Assembly (NCBI GenBank): GCA_003254885.1
Contig: QANT01003794.1
Span: forward strand, 1-30,514
Origin: Purshia tridentata
Lineage: Eukaryota > Streptophyta > Magnoliopsida > Rosales > Rosaceae
Direction of reading: 5' to 3'
Length of the DNA: 30,514 nucleotides
Shown here piece by piece: positions 10,101 to 21,300 of the stretch. How positions within the stretch are numbered: position 1 is the first letter of the stretch; every line of letters begins with the position of its first letter. Position numbers and translations under genes: made by a program. Below the pieces are notes generated by a model. It searched no databases. It worked only from the letters and a program-made list of their open reading frames with translations, and was not told the DNA's origin.

Positions 10101-12724
10101 GGACTAGAGTAAAATGAAAACAAAAACAAAAACAAAAAATGATACATCAATAAACAAGTCCAACATGCAATTCTTTAAGAAGTTAGTTATGAAATGCTTA
10201 AACAAAATTCACTTAACATCTGTAACCTACAGGTCTTATTGGGATTGCTTTAAATGCATTAGCGCTGCAGTAAACAATTGTTTCTTCTCCGATAATAAGT
10301 ACACCGCAAAGTGGGGGAGGAACCGGTATTAACAAGTCTGCCCCATTGTCAAGGTTGTTCTGTGACCAAGGACCCTCAACAAAATCTTTATCCTTTAAAG
10401 CAACCTCATATGTTTTGACATGGCGGGCATCTTTGTTATCCTGCAATTATGCAGCCAAAGTAAGACCATCAAAACCTTTGTCACAAATACACTTACACAA
10501 GAATATCTAGGACATCAACAAATATTCCATTGCTGGACCACCAGAACAACAAAACGAACTAACAGGTTACCAAATAATGCACGTCTAACCATCTACATGC
10601 CATGTTCTCATCTACAGAAATACATGGCTATACCCAACCAAGACCTGTCAAATACACACCCAAAAGGGAACCCAAAATATAGACCTATGTTATCCAGGAA
10701 GCGCACTAACACATAGGACTTGTAGTGAAAACTCTGTAATCTTCTAGCCAATAAAGGAAACATAAAAATATATAGTGAACTTAAAGAATTTTAACCGTAA
10801 CAACAGTAAGAACCTTTAAGCAATAAGTAGATAAAAAAGGAAACCAATTGCTGCAACATAAACATGAAGATATAAAGGAATGACATGGACCTGGTAGAGA
10901 ACTACAATTGTGGGTTTTGAACAACCATAAAGAAACTGGATATCCAAAACTTGAAGTTCCTCAAGCCTGAAAAGATACCATCAAAAGATTGACAGGAAGA
11001 TTAATACATGTAATGAAAAACTTATTCACAGGAAGATTAATCAATAGAATATATTATTGGAAGACCAAGGAACAAAGATACCTAATGTTAAATGCTTCCT
11101 TGAGCTGCCCTTTATTATCAAAAGGAATAACCTGACAAAGCAACAGAACACAAGGTTTATTTCTGAACCATTAATGTAATGGCAATATGTAGGACTTTAT
11201 AAGGACCTTTTCTCCTAGTAGGAATTAGCTGTATCAAAATATTCAAAACCAAATACCTTAAACAATCCATCATACAGATGGAGTCCGATTAATCTGCAAT
11301 CAGGATCAATTATACCAATCTGCATAAAAATAATAGATAAAGATAATATATATTAGCATGTCTTTGTGAATTTCCCAGTTGCAACTAAAATATGGATTAG
11401 GCAAAGGACATAAATGCTTTGAACATGCAAACTACTACAAGAATTGATAGTCATAGAATGAAAAGACCTACCTGACCATTGTCTGTGGGACGGCCTATAC
11501 GATCTGAGACATCCCCCATTGCCCTGCATAACAGGGGCATACATTGTCAAATGTGATTAGAAAAAAAATCAGTACAAGATTACAGTCATCTAACAACGAT
11601 TCATTTAAGATGAGTACTTCATAAAAGTATTGACTGATTAATCACCTAAAAAATAGTATCATTATCTGTCCAGAAGACAGGATTATCTGCCTATTCAGTT
11701 GCTGTGAATAATATTTAAAAATAAGAGAACTATTTCACTTAGTATTCATATTTAACCTTGTAATAAGCTCAGATGTTTCAACATCCCAATGAAGAACGCA
11801 GAATTTGTATCTCTCTGTTGAAATAAATAGACTGTCCTGTGCCTCACCCTGTTGAAAATGAACTTCATTAAAACCAAGAATGAAAGTAATAACAATCTTG
11901 GGGAAAGTATGAAAATAAATACTCACATGAGGCCGAAAAAGTTTAAGGGTTGCAATTCTTCCATATATTGGGACATCCAAGATAGGCTGCAAGCAATAAA
12001 CTTTTAGTTTAACTCGTGCTAATAGAGCTTTATTAGAAACAACACACAAGTAAAACGAAATAAAAAAGATGTACCTGCAAGCCCAGAGGAGTAAGTAAGA
12101 AAATTTCGATCCGTGTGCATTTCCTGAAAAATAAATTAAAGAAAACATTAATGGTTAAAAACTCAATCTTAACATGAAATCTTGCTATAAAAAAATACAT
12201 GACTATGGAAGATCAAACAGCTCAGTCAAGGACAAATGTATGGTAATGATAATATTCGCTGAAGCTATATACACTTGAAGACCATAATATCATTTTTTTT
12301 TACAGCTCTTAGTGCTTTTCTACAGTCCAAAAATAATCCAGGCCTAATTTTCTGGGAAAAGAAAGGAAAAAGAATTCGAAGCAGAGCTACATGCACAACT
12401 ACTTCATCCATTTCCGGGAAAGTTTGGGGCTTTTATACAAAATTACAAAACATTATGCAAAAAATAAAATAATCTGAGACCCAATTGCCTACATTATGCA
12501 CGAAAACTGAAGTTTGTAACCCAGATTAATCTGAAAACATCTATAGAGCACACACCTATAAACCCTAATGGGCAAACAAATCCTACAATCTAAAGGAAAA
12601 TCAGAGAGAGAGGGGATTACGCTATGATAAGGTTTAGCTCGTGAGGGCTGGTGAAATTGCCGACACAGGAGTGGGTGACGTTGGTGGGCTTGTGAGCCGT
12701 GACAACGTAGTTCCATACACTCAT
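4200..12724 (-). CDS. DDB1: DNA damage-binding protein 1 (DDB1), CUL4 E3 ligase adaptor, 19 coding exons
   Basis: Rebuilt on the - strand from exons 12724-12621, 12123-12075, 11986-11927, 11848-11757, 11523-11472, 11319-11257, 11131-11082, 10966-10891, 10440-10231, 10103-9997, 9837-9729, 8993-8793, 8682-8467, 7844-7734, 7059-6784, 6379-6105, 5988-5637, 5514-5230 and 4781-4200. All 18 introns are GT-AG with matching phases. The sum is 3270 bases, or 1089 residues, against about 1088 in Arabidopsis DDB1A. It starts [20 protein letters not shown] and ends [14 protein letters not shown]. The whole length follows the family: MMS1_N-type region in the first half, CPSF_A region in the second, together three beta-propellers and a helical C-terminus. 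DDB1 links CUL4-RBX1 to DCAF substrate receptors (DET1, COP1/SPA, DDB2) in nucleus and cytosol, acting in photomorphogenesis and UV-damage repair. Most donors are standard; intron 4 has a weak one (GTTAAA). Intron 13 holds a poly-G run with an unresolved base. No defect was seen. Confidence 0.97.
8186..8206 (+). repeat. Poly-G tract with an ambiguous base (N at 8196)
   Basis: Twenty-one positions are G except for one N at 8196; the tract lies in DDB1 intron 13. In the transcript it is a C run. Such homopolymers are unstable and poorly sequenced, so both the length and the N are likely technical. It is the only ambiguous base I noticed in the window. Confidence 0.9.
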
Positions 12725-14311
12725 CTTCTTCTTCTTCTTCTTATTCTGTGTAGAAAGGGGGCTGACCAGTGAACCCTAGAAGCGTCTTCTCACTTTTCTC
12801 CTTTCTTTGTAGCCTATTCGGCTATTCTATTCCACTCACTCTCTGTCTTACTCTTAATAGCCATTACTCATACTCACAGTAAATAAATACATGCCAGAAA
12901 GAAAGACAGGTATAAATAATCTGTTAATACGCAGTTATATACTTATATATATACGAGTAGACCCCCGTTCGAGGCTTACGGTGCCTATTGCGCTTTGTCC
13001 GGTCCGGTTCAGACCTGTCAATAGTTTTTTTTTAACTTTTAAGCCCAAGGTTGGTCCGTGGATCAGTCCAATTGATCCGTTTTTAAAAGCCATTCCCAAT
13101 TTCTCAGTCCGTCCACATAATATTATGATTATTATCTTGAATTTTTATTGAAATATTCATATTAGATTAATTGCAGTGATTACAATACTTCTTAATTTAA
13201 TTTGAATTAAATGGTGCTAGTGTCTTTATCTTTTGTAATTTAGCTTCTAGGCTTCTACAATTTCTACAAGTTTCCACAGCACATTCTAAGGTGTCTTCAC
13301 TTATTGTCACACGACATTGCATGTAGGCGTTCATCTGAAAGTCTGATCCAAAATCGAGTTTAAAATAGATCAGTGGAGTCCAACCCGGACCAATAAAGAA
13401 GATCCAACCCGCAACCGACATTCGGAGTTGATCATTCACTATATAACAAACACACACACGTACAGACACAAGCCTCTCAGACCTTGTTTCGTCAAAACTC
13501 TTATCTGAATGTTGGTTAGACAATGACACGTACACTCATTGTCAGTTGTTGCGTCTTTTGTCTTTTTTCTATTCGCCTTCTAATCTGTACGAATTTACAC
13601 AGCTTCAAATTTGTGATAATGTTCACGTACTTTGCTTTATTGGATATATTTTTTTCATTGAGTATAAGATATCCACAGAGAAAACCTGATAGATGTAGAA
13701 AAGAAACTGAGGTTTCTTAATCATATGATGAAAGAGCTCAGATCAGTTGCTTCCTTCTCCTGATAAAGGGATGATTTTCTTCTTGGATACGAAGAAACTG
13801 AGGATGATTTTCTCATATACTTATTCGGTTATTCCTCAAATGTAGGTTATGCATGGGGATGATTATATCTGCTTGGTGAAAGATGTAGAATAGCTTATAT
13901 ATCTGATGTTCCATGCTTTCCATCAAGCTGAGCATGGTGAGTTAATAATGAAACATTGAGTGGGTTAAGGTCAAACTCAAATTCAACCTTAGTATGCTAT
14001 TTACTGGGAATTAGGGCATTATTCTGGTTACTAATGAATCATTGAGTGGGGTCTCGTTACTTTTCTAATATGTTTGGAATATGGGATTGGTTTTAGCGTT
14101 TTATGTTCATGAGTCATGAGTTGTGGTCTGATCCATATTCTCTATGTAATTAATCCACTCCTTTGGCACCTGGTTATTACTTGTTGTATTACTCATGGTA
14201 GTGCTTTTGTTTGGACCTTGAATAAATGAGTGTGAAGAGCATTTGGAGTTTGGAAAAAGGTGGAAAGCCTTGAAATCAAATGCTTGGAGATTAAATTTGA
14301 TTGACAATATT
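12725..14311. other. Region between DDB1 and PsaK: DDB1 leader and promoter, PsaK 3' flank
   Basis: Directly upstream of the DDB1 start is a (TTC)n tract (about 12725-12742), which is GAA-rich in the DDB1 leader. Farther out, 12960-13080 carries GTCCGGTCCGGTTCAGAC-type words and one AGCCCA, which may be promoter sequence or transposon debris. An (AC)n run lies near 13449. Two words, GAAACTGAGG and GATGATTTTC, each occur twice in 13700-13830. The last 200 bases should be PsaK 3' untranslated sequence. I recognise no protein gene; ORFs of up to 112 codons here match nothing I know. Confidence 0.4.
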
Positions 14312-15211
14312 TCAGAGTGCACCGATGTTCTTAAGGCCAAGAACAACCCCAACCCCAATAATGTGACCTACACTCCCACAAGCCAAGGTATCAGCAAGGG
14401 TGAACCCAGCTGGGTCACCAGTCTGCAGCCCTGAGTTCCTAACTTCAAGCCTCAGTCCTGCTGTTGCCTTCCTGTTTGCAGATGGTGCCAACCCAAACCT
14501 CCCAGCAAACAACATTAGGCTTGTAGTAGTCACCATTATCTGTCAAATCAGATCAAAATGCAACAAATTAATCACCTCCTACTGCGCAATTTGGTTGTGT
14601 ATTTGAAAGCTGCATAATTAACTGAAATATATGCTTACCAAATTGGTGGGTGAACCAATGAAATCGCAGCGAGCACCCAAAGCACCCTGACCCCTGCGCC
14701 TCATTGGTTGAAAAACTGCCTGAACAATAAGCAGTACTTCAGTTTAACTTCTCCACCAGTTACTAAGCCATAATTATATTTCTTGAGCATTAGTCTCAAA
14801 TTGATTACCCCAAGTGTCTTATATATCTATTGAGTTTTCAAATGGCTTGAACTTTTGGACTTGATACTTCAAAAATTCTTTAAAAGATTCCATATTTATG
14901 TAGTTTTGCCTTTAACTTGTACCAAGTAGATGCATTTCCATCACCAAATACTCTTCATCATACATAAATCTTCCAAAAAAATTTAGCATTTTTCTAAATC
15001 TATATATCTCTAACATTTTCAATGAACCATACTTTTTCATGAACAATATGCAGGAACTGACTAAATTATCAACATTCAGCAGCAGAATTGTCTGACATGA
15101 ATGAGAAGAAATTAAAGCAGCACTTACCAAACTCTGTACAGTAGCAGATGAAGTCTTGGGTCTTAGCCCATTAAACTGAGGGAGAGAAGTAGTCACAGTT
15201 GCTGCTGCCAT
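14312..15211 (-). CDS. PSAK: Photosystem I reaction centre subunit X (PsaK), chloroplastic precursor
   Basis: Three exons on the - strand, 15211-15128, 14719-14639 and 14539-14312. All junctions are GT-AG in phase 0 and give 130 residues, the usual plant length. Residues 1 to about 45 form a typical transit peptide ([20 protein letters not shown], then basic MRRRGQG). The mature part begins near [13 protein letters not shown] and carries two membrane segments, about 55-72 and 104-124, joined by a stromal loop with the family words [15 protein letters not shown] and [20 protein letters not shown]. It ends [11 protein letters not shown]. PsaK sits in the thylakoid membrane at the edge of photosystem I next to PsaA and helps bind the Lhca2/Lhca3 antenna. 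Its neighbours DDB1 and the X8 gene lie on the same strand but are functionally unrelated. Confidence 0.97.
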
Positions 15212-15313
15212 TTTCTAATCTGTATGAGAATTGATGTTGTGAATACAATCTCTCTCTCTCTCTATTTCTTATTTGATATTTTTATGAACTTTTGCAGCCC
15301 AAAAACGCCAAAG

Positions 15314-15452
15314 ATTATAAGTTGTTTAGTAAGAAAGTGTGCACCACAGCCACATGAGCAATTTGTGGCTTCAGAATGCCAGATTTGGATACACTTAAGA
15401 TACTTGTTGCTGACTTGGCTTTGTATCATTGGATTTACTCAATTGGATAAGG
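15314..15452 (-). promoter_or_regulatory. Candidate PsaK core promoter (TATA-like, two CCAAT boxes, I-box)
   Basis: Read toward PsaK, CTTATAAT lies at 15321-15314, about 100 bases before the ATG. CCAAT boxes lie at 15446-15442 and 15432-15428. The reverse-oriented word GGATAAGG (15445-15452) contains the I-box core GATAAG, which is common in light-regulated plant promoters. Motif order and spacing are plausible for a photosynthesis gene. All are short words that also occur by chance in AT-rich DNA, so this is inference. Confidence 0.3.
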
Positions 15453-15521
15453 TTTTGTGCGCTTGGGAAATTTCTCATTGGATTGAATCGATTGATGACG
15501 GAATTTCAAGCATTGAGCTGG

Positions 15522-15595
15522 AAATGGGCTCAAATGGGCCTTTCAGGTTCAAGTTGGGTCATCCTGTCAAAATGGGCGAGCCCGAAATTTAAGTT
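15522..15595. promoter_or_regulatory. TGGGC-rich stretch upstream of PsaK
   Basis: Several TGGGCT, TGGGCC, TGGGTC and TGGGCG words fall within about 75 bases, followed by GAGCCCGAAATTTAAG. They could be site II/TCP elements of the PsaK promoter, about 310-380 bases upstream of its ATG. A GGGC-rich array with CCCGAAATTT also resembles the subterminal sequence of hAT-like plant elements, so transposon debris is an equal alternative. Confidence 0.3.
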
Positions 15596-16098
15596 CAGGC
15601 TAAAAATGAACAACTGTCACATCAATTAGAATTTGTACTGTTAAAATAAGAGATATTCTTTAGTAGAATAGTAGTGCTACATGTCGTGCATGACCTCCAA
15701 TCACACATTCATATATAAGTTTATTCAAGTAGAGTTTACAGTTTTTAAAATGAACAATACATCTAATGTCGTAGTTAAGATGTTCATACCATACACATAA
15801 TCAGCAACCCTACTTAAGAATTATAGCATTAAGGTCAATCACCACACCACCTCTATCATACATACGATATTACTTGACGCAATAGTGCATGGCAACACAC
15901 ACCTAAAAATAATAGTTGGTGTTTATATTCATGGCTAATGCTCACCAATCAAAAAGTCAGGCAGCCTAGAAATAGTGCCCGAGGGCAAAATTGTCTTTAT
16001 CTGTATTATTTGATGTTGTGAAGAAATGATTTCCCATTGCCTGTTGTGAACTGTGAAGGACAAAAGATATAATCCCACAAAGATACTGTGCAGAAGCA

Positions 16099-16110
16099 GT
16101 GGGCCCCCAC
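16099..16110. promoter_or_regulatory. GTGGGCCCCCAC, TCP-type near-palindrome
   Basis: GTGGGCCCCCAC contains overlapping matches to the TCP consensus words GTGGNCCC and GGNCCCAC and to TGGGCC. It lies about 890 bases upstream of PsaK and 650 beyond the X8 stop. Function is inferred only from the word. Confidence 0.25.
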
Positions 16111-16764
16111 ATCTAAACCAGTTTAACCTTCCGACATTCAACCTCAAGATGTCTGTTCCTTGGGATTTGGTTGCTTCTTCTTAATGTTGGGTAACCCCAA
16201 AATCTCCGCGCACATATCATCTCTCAATATCTCATGAGAAACTACTAAGGGTAATCTTGTCACTTCAAGGGTATAAATTGGCCTCACAGTCGCATATATT
16301 CTTGTACAAGTTTTCATACACAAACTCACGTGGAACTGTGGAAGATTTTTAACGTGAAATTACTCCAAACCTTAATTAGATACATAGAATTCCCTATACA
16401 TGAATCCACATTGCATCATATTTCATGCAAACGTGTAAGGCGATTTAACGGAATTGGGTTTTGGTATGAATGGTTAGATTTGGAAGTCCACCATGGATAA
16501 CTTACAAGGCGCTACACAGATTCTACTAAAGCAAAGATGATAAACAATTTGACAAAAGTAACCAAAAGAATATGAAACAGAGGGATTTGCTTAGCTATAG
16601 ATTCCAAACCCAAGAACAAAGATAGGAATAAGCACATTACAATTACAAAATCTTATGCTAATCCTGCTCTGGTCTCCTGCTTTTCTTTTCCATAACATTA
16701 AATGTAGGTTTGGTACAAGCAAGTCGGAATTTGACTTTGTGGGCAGTTTAATTAAGCATCAATC

Positions 16765-19133
16765 TCAGCTTCCTAGATACAAAGGCAGTACTAAAAGGAC
16801 AAGAAGTTTCCACCAAATAGAGCTTGCATTATGCTTGTACAATGGAGGTGCTGCAGAGCCTACAGATCTGAAAATATATTATATATATACAACAATCCAT
16901 GAGTACTATTGTGTAAGTAACACAGATACTTGTATTTCAGATTGGAAAAACTAAGCATACCCGGGTGCAGCATAGACACATTTTCCGTAACCTGTAATAC
17001 AAAAATGAAATGAAACTGATCACTCTCTGTTTTTGGCTGGATGATTTTATTAGTATAGTTTTCATTCTTTTAGAACCATAAAACTGCAAAAACAATGAAC
17101 CACATTATTATGGCAAACTCATTCTAGTGGTATGTGTAACAATGAAATCATGTAATCAGCATACCAATCCAAAAATTAATTGGTAGCAACTATATACCCA
17201 GTTTCGTTTACTAGCATATTAATCCAAAAGTTAATTGGTAACATTGCCAACACTACTAACAATCTTTCCCCCTTAAACGGGGTGACTTCCCGGATTAAAT
17301 ATCTGAGAGGAAGTAGACCATTGTAGTTACAGCTATATAATGGCATATTTCTTGAATTAGAAACTAAGAAGTTTCTTTTAAGTGTCAAAGAAGAGTAACT
17401 CCTAAGGGTCTCTAAATATAGTATTGAAACGAAAAACATAATGAAGCTTACAATATAGTGCAAAGCTCAAAGTGAAACTTTGTATAATTCTAGAAAGCAA
17501 GTGCAATAGAATTATAGAAACTATAGCATCCAATATTGTAGCATAAGAGTACTAAAACTTGAATTTAGTACTTTTCTTGCTTCTGAACGAGAAAACCCAA
17601 TTATTTATAATTTGCAAGTTGATATAAGTTGTTCTAAACCATTAAAAGATCTAATAAGTAACACATTGTTATACAAAATGTTATAAAAAACATTTATGCT
17701 CTCTGTTCAAGTGCTATAGTCTCATCCTAACCTATTTCAGACACAACAATAACATTTCAGGGAGAAGAGGAAGATAGATGTACAACTTACTTGGGTTATT
17801 TTTAGTGAGAGCAGCAGTTCCTCCAAAATTGCAAGCAATATCAGAATTCCCATTCTGCTGATAATAACTATTGAAAGCAAAGGATGCATGAGACAAGAGA
17901 GTATCTGGATGAAAACAGGCTCCACCTTCTTGGATTGCACTGCAGTCTGCCATTCCAAGTCCACAGGCCCAGTCCAATGCATTCTGCAAATCAACTTGGG
18001 AGACCCCAGCAAGGGCCACACACCATGTTGTCCCATCAAGGAATGTTGTGTTCCCTTCTGGAGGTGAAAATGTGGTCTCTGGAATTGCTGCATCTGCCTT
18101 CTCTTCAACTGCTACTCCCATTGTCAAAACTAAACAAATTTGGACAGGTTGAGATTGGAGACGGACCAGATCAGTGCATGGATCAAATATTGACATACTC
18201 ACACCTCCAATACTCATTGTTCATATTCATATAGAATCTCACGTACAGTTCAAGTTTATAAAATGATTGATGCTGTTACTGAAGTGGTAAATTCCATTAA
18301 CAAAATCTTCAGTGTTGGAACAAGTCTCTATAATTTAAGCAACAAATGCAATGGAATCAAACAGGGAGCCAAGGGCCTAGCTAGTGGATCATGTGCCTGG
18401 GCCCACAGTACATGGGCAATGAAAAGTCAGAATTGCCATTAGTACTGAACTCTACTAAATAGCCATCTAACTAAGTACTGGGGCTTGGACTTTGACTGCA
18501 TCAGTATGTTCCCCATTATAGGCACTCAGCTAACATGAAACTGGGGGGGTGCCCGGAGCACTTTTTTTTCTTTCTATTTGGTATAAAAATGAGCCATAGA
18601 AGGGTTGGCCTTCCCCCTCCCCCACCCAAGCCATATAATACTCACTCAGAAACATTCTTTTCCTCTACAAGGCAGTCATATTTTCTCTTCAGAGAGAAAA
18701 TACCCTTTAATTTCTGTGCTTATAAAATTCAAATGGTCACGTTAGCACTAGATGTACATATTCATCCCTTTATTCATAAAATATTGATGCAAATGACAGA
18801 ATGTTACTCTCCAACAAAAAAAATTATATCTTGAAAGCTTCAAAGGTTCATGTAAAAATACTTGTTTAATGGGAAAACAGATAAAACAAATCTATAAACC
18901 CTGACCAGCAACTGCCAATTTCTGAGTAAGAAAATCTCAACAAAATTTAAAAAACAAAAAAATACACTGGAAGAAACCATAAAAACCAGAAAACTCCAAA
19001 GCAAGCTTTAAAAGAAACAGCAAAAAACGAAACCAAGGCCATGAAAAAGAAAGAAGAAAGCAAAGGAACAGAACATACCTAGATAGCATCCCATGAACAA
19101 CAAGCAGTGCAAAGCCCATATGTTCTTTCTCAT
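16765..19133 (-). CDS. X8-domain (CBM43) protein with signal peptide and GPI-type tail, plasmodesmata callose-binding protein-like
   Basis: Four exons on the - strand, 19133-19079, 18129-17791, 16991-16961 and 16867-16765. All are GT-AG with consistent phases and give 175 residues. A hydrophobic signal peptide (MRKNIWALHCLLFMGCYLVL) is split by the first intron of 949 bases. After a short spacer comes one X8 domain, about residues 53-137: TWCVALAGVSQVDLQNALDW, then CFHPDTLLSHASFAFNSYYQ, CNFGGTAALT and YGKCVYAAPG. The six domain cysteines are at 55, 74, 81, 90, 118 and 136. The C-terminus has small residues (NASS, 155-158) followed by WWKLLVLLVLPLY, the form of a GPI-anchor signal. Possible N-glycosylation sites are N45 and N155. 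X8 domains bind beta-1,3-glucan (callose), and anchored relatives sit at plasmodesmal necks and limit pore size. Which paralogue this is cannot be decided here. Exon 3 has only 31 bases but encodes the last domain cysteine. Confidence 0.92.
17158..17245. repeat. Short direct repeat in intron 2 of the X8 gene
   Basis: Copies of a 33-base unit, AGCATACCAATCCAAAAATT... and AGCATATTAATCCAAAAGTT..., start at 17158 and 17213 (period 55) and differ at about six positions. They look like a small old tandem duplication with no evident function. Confidence 0.55.
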
Positions 19134-19400
19134 GGTGGATATTTCTCAACCAACTCCGAGAGAAATTTTTATTAAAAAAGAAGGAAGAAGAAGAAGAAAA
19201 ACCTCAAAGTTCAAACTTCAAAGCCTCTTCACCCTCAGAAACTCTATTATAGCAACAAAGAAACAAATGCACCCCTCTAGCTCTCTACGAAAACTGGAGG
19301 AAACCCACTACTCTCATGTCTCCACCACTTGTTGTCTGTGTCTAAGAGGGAGAAGCATATATGATGAGAATAATGGGGTGGTATAAAATGCAAGGGTGTA
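19134..19400 (-). promoter_or_regulatory. Leader and proximal promoter of the X8 gene
   Basis: Read toward the gene, the 65 bases before the start codon are CT-rich because the + strand shows GAAGGAAGAAGAAGAAG near 19181-19197. This is typical of plant 5' leaders. No strong TATA box is visible; CATATATGC near 19350 is the best AT-rich candidate. TGGGCC and TGGGCT words lie farther out, near 19840-19880. Confidence 0.35.
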
Positions 19401-20008
19401 TTCGGGAATCTGAAGTTCCTTCAAGGGAAATTATGTTCCTTTTTCACCTTTTTTTTGTTTTTTTTTTTGAGTTTTTTGAGTTTTCGAGAGAGAGTGATGG
19501 ATGCTTCAGAAGCTAGTATGTATGTACTCTCACTTTGGCAAGGTCCTTTTAATTGTCTCAGAGCTATACTTTACTGGATTGCAGTTCAGGCCTTCTCGCA
19601 AGTCACAACAATTAAAATATGGAGAAAAGCTTTATTCACAAGGTGGTGATAGAGTACTGCAAGAAAGCAATTTTGGATGAGTAATTTCTCATTCGATTTA
19701 TCGCGATATATTTGACCCTCTTTCGGGTGCTGAATTTTCTCGAGATTTGCTTCTTTTGTCAGGGTTTTTTGGGTCCAGCAACTGATTTCTGGGCTTGGTT
19801 TGTGTTTTGTTTCAGAGACGCCAATTTATAGAGAAAGGCCTGGTGATGTTCAAGTTGGGCCTGAGTTTTGAAGATGGGCTATTCTTTGCATTATCAATCA
19901 ATCCGCCCGGAGCAGTAAGAATTGTATAATGGTTTGGGGGTAATTTTATTAATCTCTCTCTCTTCTTCTCTTTCTGCCGTGTCTCTCTCCTATTTGCTAA
20001 ATTGCTAC

Positions 20009-20128
20009 CATACCAATTATTTGTGAAATTATGTTGTACACACTTATGTGGCAGTTAATTTTCTTGAACTGAGAAGCCCACATAATTTGCAATCATGCCA
20101 ATTATTTGTGAAATAATGTTGTACACAC
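20009..20128. repeat. 35-base direct repeat, period 85
   Basis: The unit CATACCAATTATTTGTGAAA... ending GTTGTACACAC occurs at 20009-20043 and again at 20094-20128 with two mismatches. The high identity suggests a fairly recent local duplication. No function is evident. Confidence 0.75.
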
Positions 20129-21107
20129 GTCGCGATGGGTTACTTTTGATTATTAAGTAAAGTATTGTCTCGTACCTAAGCCACTTAATTAATTTTCTAC
20201 CCTGTCAACTTCTGAAATGAATTATATATGTACTTTTTTATTATATTACTCAATTTATAACTTTAGGAGATGGACCAAACTCAGTTCTAATATTCTTGCT
20301 GTCAAAGAATAGGTGTGACTGATATATGACTTTAAGGCATATATGTCCTAGTTTTGCCCCTATATAGGCCTAGACCTATAAGGCTATATCCAGGAATGGG
20401 CAAACTGGCTGCTAAGCTAGTTGTTGAAAGACCTCTCCATGAATTGATAAGTTTTTTTCTTGCTAGCTGCTAGATCTGTGTATATAGCTCACAGCTTATC
20501 CTCCTTGCTGATTAGTTCAATCCAAGCTCAGAATAAAGAAATAGACACATGTCAAGTTGTAAAACTTGGCTTGTAAGCAACAATGACTTTTACTTACAAG
20601 TTACAAATGAGTAAACATATATGCATTTTTCATTCAGACTTTCAAATACTTGTTCACATGAGGACAAAACGACTTGGTTTGGTCTAGTCATAGAGATTAG
20701 AGACCACACAGCCATTAACACTTTCAAATTTTGGATTTGGAAGTGTGAGTTAAAACTGGTTGATACCTAGTAATTTATTCAGTCAATAATTTCCATTTGA
20801 GTTAGAAACATTGGATTAATTTAAGCATTACCTTTTCTAATCCTTTAAAACCTTGATTTTTATGTCATGGATGTGAATATGTGATCGACTTTTGTACTAG
20901 CAGTAATATTAATTACCTCTTTCTTGGTAACCAACAACAAATGATACAAAATTTCATGTACTGACTGAAAGCATACATAAATTCAGTGGCTATCCTTCAG
21001 AGCAATGGGAACCATTAATTGTTTATCAGAAACAGACCACCCACAGAACTTAAAAAGAAAGAGAAAAACAAAAAACCCTAATAAAATAAGATTAATTAAA
21101 GGCAAGG

Positions 21108-21300
21108 GAACACAATAACCTGCAGATTTGGGATACAGAGAAATCTGGTTTCTGCATGATTCTTGCTAGTAAATGCAAACCCTTCTTAAACTTTAGCAAG
21201 GAGGCACAATGACATCAGATTGGGGTTACACAAAGATGTGGTTTCTGCATGATTCTTGTTAATTGATGAAACCCCTCCGTGCAATTTTAATTTGTATGAA
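21108..21300. repeat. Imperfect tandem duplication, period 93
   Basis: A unit containing GGTTTCTGCATGATTCTTG occurs twice, with CAGATTTGGGATACA at 21123 matched by CAGATTGGGGTTACA at 21216. The copies are roughly 80% alike over about 70-80 bases. It is a divergent two-copy tandem repeat in non-coding DNA. Confidence 0.65.

Larger units (their letters stand above)
15212..16764. other. PsaK promoter region and X8-gene 3' flank
   Basis: No protein gene was recognised. Next to the PsaK start is a (TC)n run (about 15249-15263), GA-rich in the PsaK leader. Promoter-like words are listed separately. The part near 16764 should contain the 3' untranslated region of the X8 gene. ORFs of 60-120 codons occur on both strands without family features. 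Confidence 0.4.

Noticed and set aside
10967..11081. DDB1 intron 7 starting GTATCTTTG, like a U12-type donor
   Set aside because: Two mismatches to GTATCCTTT and no U12 branch-site word near the acceptor; an ordinary U2 intron is simpler.
12960..13010. GTTCGAGGC word resembling a tRNA T-loop
   Set aside because: No acceptor stem, D-arm or anticodon arm can be folded around it.
13197..13535. 112-codon ORF on the - strand between DDB1 and PsaK
   Set aside because: The translation resembles no known domain and has no splice partners. It is probably a chance ORF in promoter or transposon debris.
15224..15592. 122-codon ORF on the + strand upstream of PsaK
   Set aside because: Overlaps a (TC)n tract and promoter-like words and has no recognisable domain.
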